From CAZHAX01 sp964530325 (GTDB lineage: Bacteria > Chloroflexota > Anaerolineae > B4-G1), in contig CAZHAX010000016.1 of the NCBI GenBank assembly GCA_964530325.1, positions 1-64,000 of the forward strand: 64,000 nt of DNA, given 5' to 3'. A model generated the notes under the pieces. That model was not told the DNA's origin. It searched no databases and worked only from the letters and a program-made list of their open reading frames with translations. Shown here piece by piece: positions 44,115 to 52,337 of the stretch (position 1 is its first letter; each line of letters starts with the position of its first letter). Both the position numbers and the translations under genes were made by a program.

Positions 44115-45866
44115 GTGAGAAGCTTCGCTTCGCTACGCGCCTGGGCGATCGGCGCGGTCCTGCTGATATCGGCAGGCTGCGCCACATTCGGGGAGGGGTA
44201 TCCCACTTCGACGCCGCCTCCTACGTCCACGCCGCCGGACGACGCCCCTCCGCGGATGGTGCTCGTTCCAGCCGGCGCCTTCTACATGGGACTCAGCGAC
44301 GATCAGATCGACGCGCTGGTCCGGCTGGAGTGTGCCCGCTATTTGGAGAACGATTCGCCCCCCTCGTTCTCCTGCAACAAGTGGTACTCGGTCCTGGCCG
44401 CAGCGTTGCCGCAGCATCAGGTCTACCTGGATGCTTTCTACATCGATCTCCACGAGGTCACGAACGACGAATACCGCCAGTGCTATGATGCGGGGGTGTG
44501 CACCGGGCCCCACAACAGCTACTACTTCCTGGCCAGCGGATATGGTGCCTACCCGATCTGCTCCATCTCCTGGTTCCAGGCCGGCGTATACTGCGAATGG
44601 GCTGGCAAGCGGCTGCCCACCGAAGCGGAGTGGGAAAAGGCGGCCCGCGGGACGGATGGCCGGCTATTCCCTTGGGGTGATGAGTTCGATGCCAGGAGGG
44701 CTAACCTGTGCGACGCTGGCTGCCCCTACTACTGGTCGGACCCGTTCGTCGACGATGGCTACACTGCAGCTGCGCCGGTGGGCAGCTACCCGGTAGGTGT
44801 CAGCCCCTACGGTGCCTACGACATGGCGGGCAACGTCTGGGAGTGGGTGGCCGACTACTACGACGAGGACTACTACTCTGAGTCTCCTGCCGAGAACCCG
44901 ACCGGCCCTGCGTACGGCGGGCAGATGGCCGCCCGGGGCGGGGGCTACGTGAGCAGCCCGGGCGGCTCCTCCGCGGCCAGCCGAACCAGCGACTTCCAGC
45001 GCAGCTCCCCTAGCCACTCGTACAGGATCGGTGTGCGCTGCGCCATGGATGCGCCCCAGGGCGAAGCGGCTCCGCTGCTGCCTATTCCTACGCTAATGCC
45101 CAGGCCTGCGCCGGCTGGCGACGGGCATGTGGAGGGTTGGGCCGTGCTGGCTGCCCAGGAGCACCACTCAGAGCAAAGCCTCCTGGCTGATCAAGAGGCC
45201 GGGTTCGGATATCTCTATGAGCTTCGGGACGCCCTGCGGGCTGGCGGCTGGGACGACGACCAAGTCCGAGTGATCGAAGACGAAGTAGACGGAGCCAGTA
45301 TTGCCGAGGCGGTAGGCTGGCTGGCCGATGTAGCGGATGGGGACGACGTGGTCCTATTCTACTACGCAGGCAGCGGTCGCTACCTGGATCTATATCTGCA
45401 CTGGCACGCCCTGTTCCCCCCGCTCTGGACGGAGGTCGAGGGCCGGCGCATTCTGCTTGTCGACGCCTGTGATGGGGAGTACTTCGCTCGGGCGGTGAGC
45501 GGGGACGGAGGAGGCGGGCTGGCAATTGGCTCGACCAGCGGAGGCCAGTGCGACTGGTTCGGGCTGGCCGCAGACGGCACCGAGTTCGCCGGCCCGGCCT
45601 TCACCCACTACCTCGTTGCAGCGCTGCAGGATGATGAGGCGGACCTGGACGCTGACAGCAGGGTTTCGGTGCAGGAGGCCGCGCTGCTGGCCGATTCGGC
45701 GCGGAGGGCCTACGTCCACGAGACGATTTTCCCCGTCGAGGGCCTACGTCTTCGCTTCGCCAGCTCCTGGGAAGAGGACCCGGCGGAGGATCTCGGCTAT
45801 CCCGCGGTGTGGATCTCCGACTGCGGGGGAGAGCAGCTGTACCTCGACCTGGAAGCCTATCGCTGA
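44115..45866 (+). CDS. Lipoprotein fusing an FGE-sulfatase domain to a caspase-like domain
   Basis: The protein has 583 residues. The N-terminus has a lipobox ISAGC with Cys22, then a Thr/Pro linker. Residues 47-310 are a formylglycine-generating-enzyme (SUMF1) domain: MVLVPAGAFYMG, RLPTEAEWEKAARG, DMAGNVWEWVADY and SYRIGVRCA. Residues about 338-583 look like a caspase-fold domain, with strands VVLFYYAGSG and RILLVDACDG. The catalytic Cys452 is present, but the position of the usual His (SGHGG) is Ser420, so protease activity is doubtful. SUMF1-type domains are often non-enzymatic binding modules. The GTG start has GGGAGAG upstream. A single-gene unit facing the opp operon, probably anchored outside the membrane. 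Confidence 0.82.
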   Translation: MRSFASLRAWAIGAVLLISAGCATFGEGYPTSTPPPTSTPPDDAPPRMVLVPAGAFYMGLSDDQIDALVRLECARYLENDSPPSFSCNKWYSVLAAALPQHQVYLDAFYIDLHEVTNDEYRQCYDAGVCTGPHNSYYFLASGYGAYPICSISWFQAGVYCEWAGKRLPTEAEWEKAARGTDGRLFPWGDEFDARRANLCDAGCPYYWSDPFVDDGYTAAAPVGSYPVGVSPYGAYDMAGNVWEWVADYYDEDYYSESPAENPTGPAYGGQMAARGGGYVSSPGGSSAASRTSDFQRSSPSHSYRIGVRCAMDAPQGEAAPLLPIPTLMPRPAPAGDGHVEGWAVLAAQEHHSEQSLLADQEAGFGYLYELRDALRAGGWDDDQVRVIEDEVDGASIAEAVGWLADVADGDDVVLFYYAGSGRYLDLYLHWHALFPPLWTEVEGRRILLVDACDGEYFARAVSGDGGGGLAIGSTSGGQCDWFGLAADGTEFAGPAFTHYLVAALQDDEADLDADSRVSVQEAALLADSARRAYVHETIFPVEGLRLRFASSWEEDPAEDLGYPAVWISDCGGEQLYLDLEAYR

Positions 45867-45886
45867 CGCCGAGGCGTTGTGAGAAG

Positions 45887-46879
45887 CTAGAAGCAGGCCA
45901 CGTAGTGGCCGCCGCCTCTATCGACGAGGGGCGGGGCATCCTCGAGCCCGCAGCGGTCTGTTCTCAAGGGGCAGCGATCGTAGAATCGGCATTGTTCGCC
46001 GGGGTCTATAGGGGCCGCAATTCCCCCTTCGATCTCGATCGCCGTCCGCTCGTACTCCGGGTCGGGGACTGGCACAGCCGAGATAAGCGCCCGCGTGTAT
46101 GGGTGCAGGGGGTTGCTGAGCAGCTCCTCTGTCTCCGCCCGCTCCACGATCTTGCCCAGGTACATGACGGCGATCTCCTGGCACATGTAGCGGGCCACGG
46201 CCAGGTCGTGGGTGATGTACAGGTAGCTGACGCCAAAGCGGTCCGCCAGGTCCATCATCAGCTCCATCACGCCGGTACGGATGGAGACGTCCAGCATCGA
46301 CGTCGGCTCGTCGCAGACGACGAAAACCGGCTCTATGACCAGCGCCCGGGCGATGGCCACCCTCTGGCGCTGGCCGCCGGATAGCTCGTGGGGGAAGCGG
46401 AACAGGAAGCTGGAAGGCGGGGACAGGCCGACGAGCTGCAGCAGGTTGGCCACCCGTTCCTCGCGCTCTGAAAGAGTGCCCACGTCCTGCACCACCAGCG
46501 GCTCGGCTACGGTGTCGAACACCGTGCGCCGCGGGTTGAGCGACTCGTAGGGATCCTGGAAGATCATCTGTACCCGCCGGCGGAAGGCCTTGAGCTGGCG
46601 CCCCTTCAACCCGGCCAGGTCCACCGTCTGCCCCAGTTCGGGGTCGGTCACGTAGATGCTGCCCTCGGTTGGATCGAGCAATCGCACTAGCAGCTTGCCG
46701 GTCGTCGTCTTGCCACAGCCGGATTCGCCGACCAGCCCCAGGGTGCGGCCGGCCTGGATCTTGAGGTCGATCCCGTCGACGGCGTGGATGAAGCTGTGTG
46801 TCTGCCGGAACAGCCCGGATTCCACCGGGAAGAGCTTGCGCAGACCCTGTACTTCGACGAGAGGAGCGTTCTCAGCCAT
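45887..46879 (-). CDS. oppF: Oligopeptide ABC transporter ATPase, OppF type
   Basis: The protein has 330 residues. Walker A is LVGESGCGKTTTGKLLV, the dipeptide-class signature ELSGGQRQRVAIARAL, and Walker B FVVCDEPTSMLD. The C-terminal oligopeptide domain contains CRFYDRCPLRTDRC, the usual cysteine-rich element of this family. It partners with OppD to power uptake through OppBC. The ATG overlaps the oppD stop by eight bases. Last gene of the operon oppA-oppB-oppC-oppD-oppF, converging with the FGE-caspase gene. Confidence 0.93.
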   Translation of the reverse strand: MAENAPLVEVQGLRKLFPVESGLFRQTHSFIHAVDGIDLKIQAGRTLGLVGESGCGKTTTGKLLVRLLDPTEGSIYVTDPELGQTVDLAGLKGRQLKAFRRRVQMIFQDPYESLNPRRTVFDTVAEPLVVQDVGTLSEREERVANLLQLVGLSPPSSFLFRFPHELSGGQRQRVAIARALVIEPVFVVCDEPTSMLDVSIRTGVMELMMDLADRFGVSYLYITHDLAVARYMCQEIAVMYLGKIVERAETEELLSNPLHPYTRALISAVPVPDPEYERTAIEIEGGIAAPIDPGEQCRFYDRCPLRTDRCGLEDAPPLVDRGGGHYVACF

Positions 46880-47849
46880 TTGATTCCTCGATCGGGTGAT
46901 AGCAGGCGACGAAGTGGTCGCCTCCCAGATCCTCGAAGGCGGGCGGCACCTTCCTGCACTCTGCGGTCGCTCGCGGGCAGCGCGGATGGAAGCGGCAGCC
47001 GGGCGGCGGCTCGAGCAGGTCGGGTGGCTCGCCGGGCAGCGTTGCCAGCTTTCGCTTGGGCCCCTTGATGCTCGGGAAAGCAGACATCAACGCGTAGGTG
47101 TACGGGTGCCGGGGCTGCCGGAAGACGGTCACCGTGTCCGATAGCTCAGCCATGCGGCCGGCGTACATCACTCCGATCCGGTCGCTGACCTCGGCGATGA
47201 CCGCAATGTCGTGGGAGATGTAGATCATCGCCATATCGAGCTCGTCCTGGATCTCGCGCAGTTCCTTCAAGATGCCGTCCTGCACAATGACATCGAGCGC
47301 GGTGGTGGGCTCGTCGGCAACAATCACCTGGGGGTCGCACGAGAGCGCCATGGCGATGATCGCCCTCTGCCTCATCCCGCCGCTGAATTCGTGGGGATAG
47401 CGATCGATCATCGCCGCGTCCAGCTCGACGACGCGGAACAGGCGCTCGACTATCTCTCGCGACTCGGCCCGGCTCTTGTCCGGGAAGTGGGTCTGCAGGG
47501 CCTCGACTATCTGATCGCCCACTCTGTAGACCGGGTTCAGCGCGTTCATCGCCCCCTGGAAGACCATCGAGATGCCTGTCCAGCGGATCTTGAGCACCTC
47601 CGGCTCGCTGAGGGCCAGGATGTCTGTCCCGTCCAGGTAGATGTGCCCGCCCAGGATCCGCGCGTTCTCCGGCAGAAGCCGGATCAGGGAGATGGCGACG
47701 GACGTCTTGCCGCAGCCCGACTCGCCGACCAGCCCCAGCGCCTGCCCCTTTTCCAGGTCGAAGGAGACGTCGTCTACAGCCGACACATCCCCCTTACGGG
47801 TGGTGTAGTGCATCGTCAGGTTCTGGACGGAAAGAACAGTATCTGCCAT
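46872..47849 (-). CDS. oppD: Oligopeptide ABC transporter ATPase, OppD type
   Basis: The protein has 325 residues. Walker A is LVGESGCGKTSVAISLI, the signature EFSGGMRQRAIIAMAL, Walker B VIVADEPTTALD, and the C-terminal oligopeptide extension CRFHPRCPRATAEC has the conserved cysteines. First of two ATPases; it begins 20 bases after oppC. Cytoplasmic partner of the permeases. Confidence 0.93.
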   Translation of the reverse strand: MADTVLSVQNLTMHYTTRKGDVSAVDDVSFDLEKGQALGLVGESGCGKTSVAISLIRLLPENARILGGHIYLDGTDILALSEPEVLKIRWTGISMVFQGAMNALNPVYRVGDQIVEALQTHFPDKSRAESREIVERLFRVVELDAAMIDRYPHEFSGGMRQRAIIAMALSCDPQVIVADEPTTALDVIVQDGILKELREIQDELDMAMIYISHDIAVIAEVSDRIGVMYAGRMAELSDTVTVFRQPRHPYTYALMSAFPSIKGPKRKLATLPGEPPDLLEPPPGCRFHPRCPRATAECRKVPPAFEDLGGDHFVACYHPIEESNG

Positions 47850-47868
47850 TGTCGGCTCTCTTGCGCGC

Positions 47869-48819
47869 CTAGCGCTTGCGCAGGCGCGGGTTGACCACCT
47901 CGTCCATTGCCCGGCCCACCAGGTAGAAGGCAGAGCAGAGCAGGCTGATGGCCGCTCCTGCCGGGATGATGAGATGGAAGTAGTCCGGGCCGGCCAACAG
48001 GTAGCCGGAGACTCTCGCAGTATTGAGCATGATGCCCCAACTCATTCGTATGTTCAGCAGGCCGAAGTAGGAAAGGACTGCCTCGGCGAAGATCGCATTC
48101 GTAGCTGTCAGCATCATATACAGAAAGGCAAGGGGCAGGAGATTGGGCAGCATATGCGTGGCGATGATGTGCCAGTGGCCTCCCCCTGCCACGCGTGCAG
48201 CCTCGATGAATGGCTTGATCTTGATGCTGAGAGCCTGCGACTTGACGACGATCGTCTGCCCCCCGAAGCCGACCAGAACGCCGTAGACGATGGCCAGGTG
48301 TATCAACTCAAACCTCAATAGGGCGGTCAGGACGATCAGCACGGCGATGAAGGGCAGCATCAGCACCACGTCGGCGATGCGCATGAAGATGGTGTCGATG
48401 ATGCCGCCGAAGTAGGCAGCCATGGCGCCGACGGCAGTAGCGACAACCACCGAGACAAGTGCGGCGAGCAAGCCCAGCGCGAACTCGGACCGCGTGCTGT
48501 AGAGAAGCTGGCTGAGCACATCTCTTCCGAGTGGGTCGGTTCCCAACGGGTGGCGGGCGGAAGGGGGTGCTGGGTGTACCGCGATCTGGTCGTCGTAGCC
48601 GATGATCGGGTCGTAGACGCGAGTCTCCCATACAGTGGCCATTAGTACGGGGTGGGCCAGGGCCATGAGCGCAAAGAAGAGGATGATACCCAGGCCGATC
48701 AGCCCGATCGGGTTCTCCTTGAACAGGCGCCAGTTGGCGGTCAGCCCTCGCCAGGCCAGCCGCAGGCGAATGCGCCACAATGGCTCGGTCACGGGAGCGA
48801 TCAGACCCTGTGTGGTCAT
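47869..48819 (-). CDS. oppC: Oligopeptide ABC transporter permease, OppC type
   Basis: The protein has 316 residues. One N-terminal membrane helix (IGLIGLGIILFFALMAL) is followed by an extracellular loop containing HPLGTDPLGRDVLSQLLY, the family hallmark. Five more helices follow. The EAA-type cytoplasmic loop, which contacts the ATPases, reads IEAARVAGGGHWHIIATHML. It starts eight bases after oppB. Confidence 0.92.
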   Translation of the reverse strand: MTTQGLIAPVTEPLWRIRLRLAWRGLTANWRLFKENPIGLIGLGIILFFALMALAHPVLMATVWETRVYDPIIGYDDQIAVHPAPPSARHPLGTDPLGRDVLSQLLYSTRSEFALGLLAALVSVVVATAVGAMAAYFGGIIDTIFMRIADVVLMLPFIAVLIVLTALLRFELIHLAIVYGVLVGFGGQTIVVKSQALSIKIKPFIEAARVAGGGHWHIIATHMLPNLLPLAFLYMMLTATNAIFAEAVLSYFGLLNIRMSWGIMLNTARVSGYLLAGPDYFHLIIPAGAAISLLCSAFYLVGRAMDEVVNPRLRKR

Positions 48820-48827
48820 GCGCTATC

Positions 48828-49988
48828 TCACTCGTACCGTATGCGGGGATCGAGGAAGGCGTACATCACATCCGCCACCAGGTGGGCGATGAGCGCCAGG
48901 ATGCCGATCACGCTCAGTGCGCCCATAGCCAGCGGTATGTCCTCGTTCTGCACCGCCTGCAACAGCGTCAGCCCCATTCCTTCCCAAGAGAAGACGCTCT
49001 CGGTTATTATCCCGCCGCTCAGGGCGAAGGGCAGGTTGATGACCAGGAAGGTCAATACAGGCAGCAGCGCGTTGCGCGCTGCGTGCCTATCCCGGACGAC
49101 TTTGTCCGAGAGGCCCTTTGCCTTCGCCGCCATCACATAGTCCTCTCCCAGTGTCTCCAGCATCGTATTGCGCATCAGGAGCATCGAACCTGCATACGTG
49201 ACCAGTGTGTACACAATGAGAGGCAGCACCATGTGGTGGAGCATGTCCAAGGCCAGCACGCCGATGCCGGACAGGGCCCAGGCAACGACCGCGACAACCC
49301 CCAACACAGCCAATCCGGCGGCCCGCAGATTGCGCTGCTTCTTGCCGATCACGTTCCTCGTAGCAATCAAGAGGACGGCGGTGATCAGCCCGATAAGCAA
49401 GCCGGTGGCGATCAGGCCATAGAACACGGTATTGGCCGTCACGTCCGAGTACTGCGACTGCCGCCACAACATGGGGTCGAGGAACTTGCCGACCGGCAGT
49501 ATCTTCAGCCACAGCCCGAAGATGATCAGCATCATGAGGCCGAACCAAGGCGTAAAGACGGTGTAGAAGAGAACGCCGATGATAGTGTTGCCGTATTCGA
49601 ACGGCGTGCCGCGACGCCAGGCCAGCTGCTTGCCAAGGACGAAGCCGATGGTGAACGACAGCAGCTGCGCGCTCACGAAAAGGAAGATCGTGCGCGGTGC
49701 GCGCTCCAGAACGACATCTACCACACTGCGCGGCCAGTGCATGAAGGAAACACCCAGGTTGCCCGTGAGTGCGTTCCTCATCCACTGCACGTAGCGCTCC
49801 AGTGGCGGCCGATCCAGACCGAGATTAGCCCTGATCATATCCCGGGCCTCAGGAGTGACCTTGGGGTTCATCAGGTACAGGTTGGTGATGTCGCCGGGCT
49901 GGGCATCGAGGATGACGAACAGGAGCGTCTGGAATATCACCAGAGTCACTGCAACCTGGATCAGCCTTCTAGCTACGTACTTGGCCAT
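48828..49988 (-). CDS. oppB: Oligopeptide ABC transporter permease, OppB type, with extra helices
   Basis: The protein has 386 residues, where OppB is usually 305-340. It has the OppB N-terminal helix (QVAVTLVIFQTLLFVIL) and the EAA loop EDYVMAAKAKGLSDKVV, and it ends FLDPRIRYE. The extra length is a 70-residue segment at about 176-247 with two further hydrophobic stretches (GLIATGLLIGLITAVLLI, and AAGLAVLGVVAVVAWALSG). The ATG at 49988 is preferred; an open frame 18 codons longer runs into the intercistronic hairpin. That hairpin lies directly upstream and separates it from oppA. Confidence 0.9.
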   Translation of the reverse strand: MAKYVARRLIQVAVTLVIFQTLLFVILDAQPGDITNLYLMNPKVTPEARDMIRANLGLDRPPLERYVQWMRNALTGNLGVSFMHWPRSVVDVVLERAPRTIFLFVSAQLLSFTIGFVLGKQLAWRRGTPFEYGNTIIGVLFYTVFTPWFGLMMLIIFGLWLKILPVGKFLDPMLWRQSQYSDVTANTVFYGLIATGLLIGLITAVLLIATRNVIGKKQRNLRAAGLAVLGVVAVVAWALSGIGVLALDMLHHMVLPLIVYTLVTYAGSMLLMRNTMLETLGEDYVMAAKAKGLSDKVVRDRHAARNALLPVLTFLVINLPFALSGGIITESVFSWEGMGLTLLQAVQNEDIPLAMGALSVIGILALIAHLVADVMYAFLDPRIRYE

Positions 49989-50005
49989 GGGGCGTCTGCC
50001 TATCC

Positions 50006-50042
50006 GTGCAGGGAGGGTGGGATTCTCCCACCCTCCCTGCAC
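50006..50042 (-). promoter_or_regulatory. Perfect 17-bp intercistronic hairpin between oppA and oppB
   Basis: GTGCAGGGAGGGTGGGA and its exact complement form a 17-bp stem with a 3-base loop (TTC or its complement). No T-run follows in the minus-strand direction. It lies 25 bases after the oppA stop and 18 before the oppB start. It is suited to stabilise the oppA message and partially terminate before the permease genes. Confidence 0.75.
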
Positions 50043-50067
50043 TATTCACGTCACAGGCGGCCTACGC

Positions 50068-51981
50068 TCACTCAGCCGCGTAGACCACGCTCTGCAGACC
50101 GTACTCGCCCTGGATACCATCCAGCAGCGCGGTGAACGGGAACTCGATCGTGTCGACGCGGTAGGCGTCGATGATCGGGTTGGTGAAGATGTAGATGTAG
50201 GGCAGGTCGGTCGCCAGTATCTCCTGCAGCTGGAGCGCGTACTCCCTGGCCACGTCTCTGTCCGTCTCGCCGAGGAAGTCGTCGCACAGATCGTCGAGCT
50301 GGCGGTTGTTGTAGTTCATGAACTGGAAGGGCTGAGCGTCGCTCTTGAAGAAGGCGCACAGGTGATCCGGGAACATGTCGCCCAGACCCCAGCCCATGAT
50401 CAGCATGTCGAAGTTGCCGCCGCCGCCGAGCGACTCGTTGAGCAGGTTGTTGAAGTTGGTCAGGTTTGCCCTGAGGGGGATGCCCAGCTGGTTGGCCCAC
50501 TGCTCCATGAACACGCCGGCGCTCGCGCGGAGCGGATCGTAGCCGGCGCTGGGCGCCAGCAGGACCAGTTCTTCGACGTACTCACCGTCTGGGTACATCA
50601 GCCCTTCGCCCCATTCGACCGAGCCACCCCGTTCCGGGTTCCAGCTCGGCTCGACGTCCCAGCTGTATCCAGCATCCTTCATGTGATCGGCCGCCCAGTT
50701 CATCCTCTCTTCCGCGGTAAAGCCGTGGCAGAAGCGGGTCACGTCCGGGTTGTACCAGAAAGTGACCTCCGGCGGGACCGGCGAGTAGGCGGGTATCACG
50801 GCGCCCTGAAGGATGCTCTGGCTGAAGAAGTCCTTGTCGAACATGCACTCCATCGCCTGGCGCACGGCCTGGTCGGCGAAGAGAGGCGAATCGAAGTTGA
50901 AGGCGGCGAAGCGGAACCCGTTCTGCGGGTTGGTCACCGTGCCCACGTCGGCGTTGGCGCTCAACTGAGCCTGGATACCGGTGCCGTACCCGGTGGGGTT
51001 ATAGACGTAGTCGACGTCGCCGTTTAGGAGCGCCAGCACGGCCGCATCCTGATCGTAGACGCTGTAGAGAACGGAGTTGAAGAACGGGCCGGTGGTGTAC
51101 TCCAGCTCGATCTCGCCCGTCGCGTCTCCGTAGGCGGTGAAGTCATAGACACCGTCTACGTACTCGTGGTGGGCACCGTTAGCGTACTGCTCGACCACCC
51201 GGCCCTCGAAGTAGTACTCGGGGTTCGCCTCGTTCTCGGCGTAGGCCCCCGTCTCCCACTCCTTGAACATGAAGGGGCCGGCCGTCGGCTCTCCGGCCGC
51301 GTCGATGGCATAGAGAGCTTCGTGCGCGGGCGAGAGCGCTGCCAGGTACTCGTCACTGCCTGGCTCAAGCCCACTCAGGTCAGCCGCCTCCAAGGCCGCT
51401 ACTGCGTCGGCGATCTTCGGCTCCCAGAAGGCCTCGCTGGCGATGGGACCCTGCAGCGTGCCATAGTCGTGCACGGCCAGGCCGGGCTTGGTGTGGTAGT
51501 AGATCTTGACTGTGTCCGCATCGACCGCCTCGAGGTGGTCGAGGAAGTCCCAGTCGTAGGCTGACTGCCAGTTGCCCCCCAGCTTGAAGTCGAGCACCAG
51601 GTTCGCGGTGAAGGCGACGTCGTCAGCCGTGATCGCTGAACCGTCGCTGAAGGTAACATCGTTCCTCATGTCGACGGTGCAGACCCACATGCCTCCTTCT
51701 TCTGTCAGCGGCGAGGCGAAATCGGCCGCTACTGACGGCACGATGTCGAACCGCACGTCCGACTGCTCGAAGAGCGTGGGGTAGTACTGGTTCTGGACGA
51801 CGAAGTTGTAGGCGGACGAGCCTGCGCCAAGCAGGTTCCATAGGTTGGTCGTGGTCATGTCGGCCAGGATGGCGATCGTGTACACGTCGCCCTTGGCCGG
51901 TCCGCCGCCGCACGCCGAAGCCACCAGAGCCACGGCAGCGACGAGTGTCGCCAGGACCACACTGCGTTTCTTGCTAAGCAT
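50068..51981 (-). CDS. oppA: Oligopeptide-binding lipoprotein, family 5 solute-binding protein
   Basis: The protein has 637 residues. A lipoprotein signal (MLSKKRS..., hydrophobic stretch, then ASACGGG with the acylated Cys about residue 24) precedes the family-5 binding domain. Family features include DVTFSDGSAITADDVAF near the N-terminal third, LADQAVRQAME-type text (SPLFADQAVRQAMECMF) and a C-terminal YIYIFTNP. It captures peptides or similar substrates outside the membrane for OppBCDF. The ATG has AAGGAGGAG five bases upstream. A longer frame of 24 codons was rejected. First gene of the operon, with a long leader and a promoter near 52257-52285. Confidence 0.92.
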   Translation of the reverse strand: MLSKKRSVVLATLVAAVALVASACGGGPAKGDVYTIAILADMTTTNLWNLLGAGSSAYNFVVQNQYYPTLFEQSDVRFDIVPSVAADFASPLTEEGGMWVCTVDMRNDVTFSDGSAITADDVAFTANLVLDFKLGGNWQSAYDWDFLDHLEAVDADTVKIYYHTKPGLAVHDYGTLQGPIASEAFWEPKIADAVAALEAADLSGLEPGSDEYLAALSPAHEALYAIDAAGEPTAGPFMFKEWETGAYAENEANPEYYFEGRVVEQYANGAHHEYVDGVYDFTAYGDATGEIELEYTTGPFFNSVLYSVYDQDAAVLALLNGDVDYVYNPTGYGTGIQAQLSANADVGTVTNPQNGFRFAAFNFDSPLFADQAVRQAMECMFDKDFFSQSILQGAVIPAYSPVPPEVTFWYNPDVTRFCHGFTAEERMNWAADHMKDAGYSWDVEPSWNPERGGSVEWGEGLMYPDGEYVEELVLLAPSAGYDPLRASAGVFMEQWANQLGIPLRANLTNFNNLLNESLGGGGNFDMLIMGWGLGDMFPDHLCAFFKSDAQPFQFMNYNNRQLDDLCDDFLGETDRDVAREYALQLQEILATDLPYIYIFTNPIIDAYRVDTIEFPFTALLDGIQGEYGLQSVVYAAE

Positions 51982-52090
51982 TTGGTCTCCTCCTTGCATT
52001 ATAGCTTGTGCCATGTTGCATCTATGTAGGCCGAAGCTGCGTGGTATCGTCACTGGGCAATCTGCACCTCCTTATAACTCAAACCATCGT

Positions 52091-52138
52091 CAGTAGAATC
52101 GCTGTCAGGCAGCCCAGTCAAGGCTGCAGTAGAATCGC
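52091..52138. repeat. Direct 12-mer repeat flanking a small hairpin in the oppA leader
   Basis: CAGTAGAATCGC occurs at 52091-52102 and exactly again at 52127-52138, 36 bases apart. Between and partly overlapping them, GCAGCC/GGCTGC can form a 6-bp hairpin. The pair looks like a two-site operator or a leader RNA element. Confidence 0.6.
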
Positions 52139-52256
52139 CACTCTGACTTCGAGTGTGCAGGTTGACAGACACGCCCTTGGTGACCGGGTGGTGGTTTGGT
52201 TGCGCCTGTCGGGTCCCCGCGGCGCGGCCCGCGGCCCAGAAGCGCAACACAGTGAG

Positions 52257-52285
52257 ATTATATCATGCTGGAGCCGCATGTGCAA
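52257..52285 (-). promoter_or_regulatory. Promoter TTGCAC-17-TATAAT, probably for the opp operon
   Basis: On the minus strand TTGCAC (52285-52280) and a perfect TATAAT (52262-52257) have 17-base spacing. Transcription from about 52250 toward oppA gives a leader of about 270 bases. Confidence 0.65.
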
Positions 52286-52337
52286 CGGCTCTCGGGAAGT
52301 CCGGTGGGACATTCCTCAGGCCCTCCTCGCAGGCTGG

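Larger units (their letters stand above)
51982..52337 (-). other. oppA leader and upstream region, no gene
   Basis: 356 bases between oppA and trmD. It holds the probable oppA promoter, a leader of about 270 bases with a repeated 12-mer, and a TATAAT at 51998-52003 too close to the oppA start to be used in the usual way. A 66-codon open frame across the leader has no supporting features. The leader also contains an isolated AAGGAGG with only a very short frame behind it. Confidence 0.5.

Noticed and set aside
51998..52003. TATAAT next to the oppA start as its promoter
   Set aside because: Transcription from it would begin inside the ribosome-binding site; the upstream promoter with a matching -35 is more plausible.
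52050..52250. 66-codon frame in the oppA leader
   Set aside because: No ribosome-binding site, no conserved pattern, and it lies within the probable leader.
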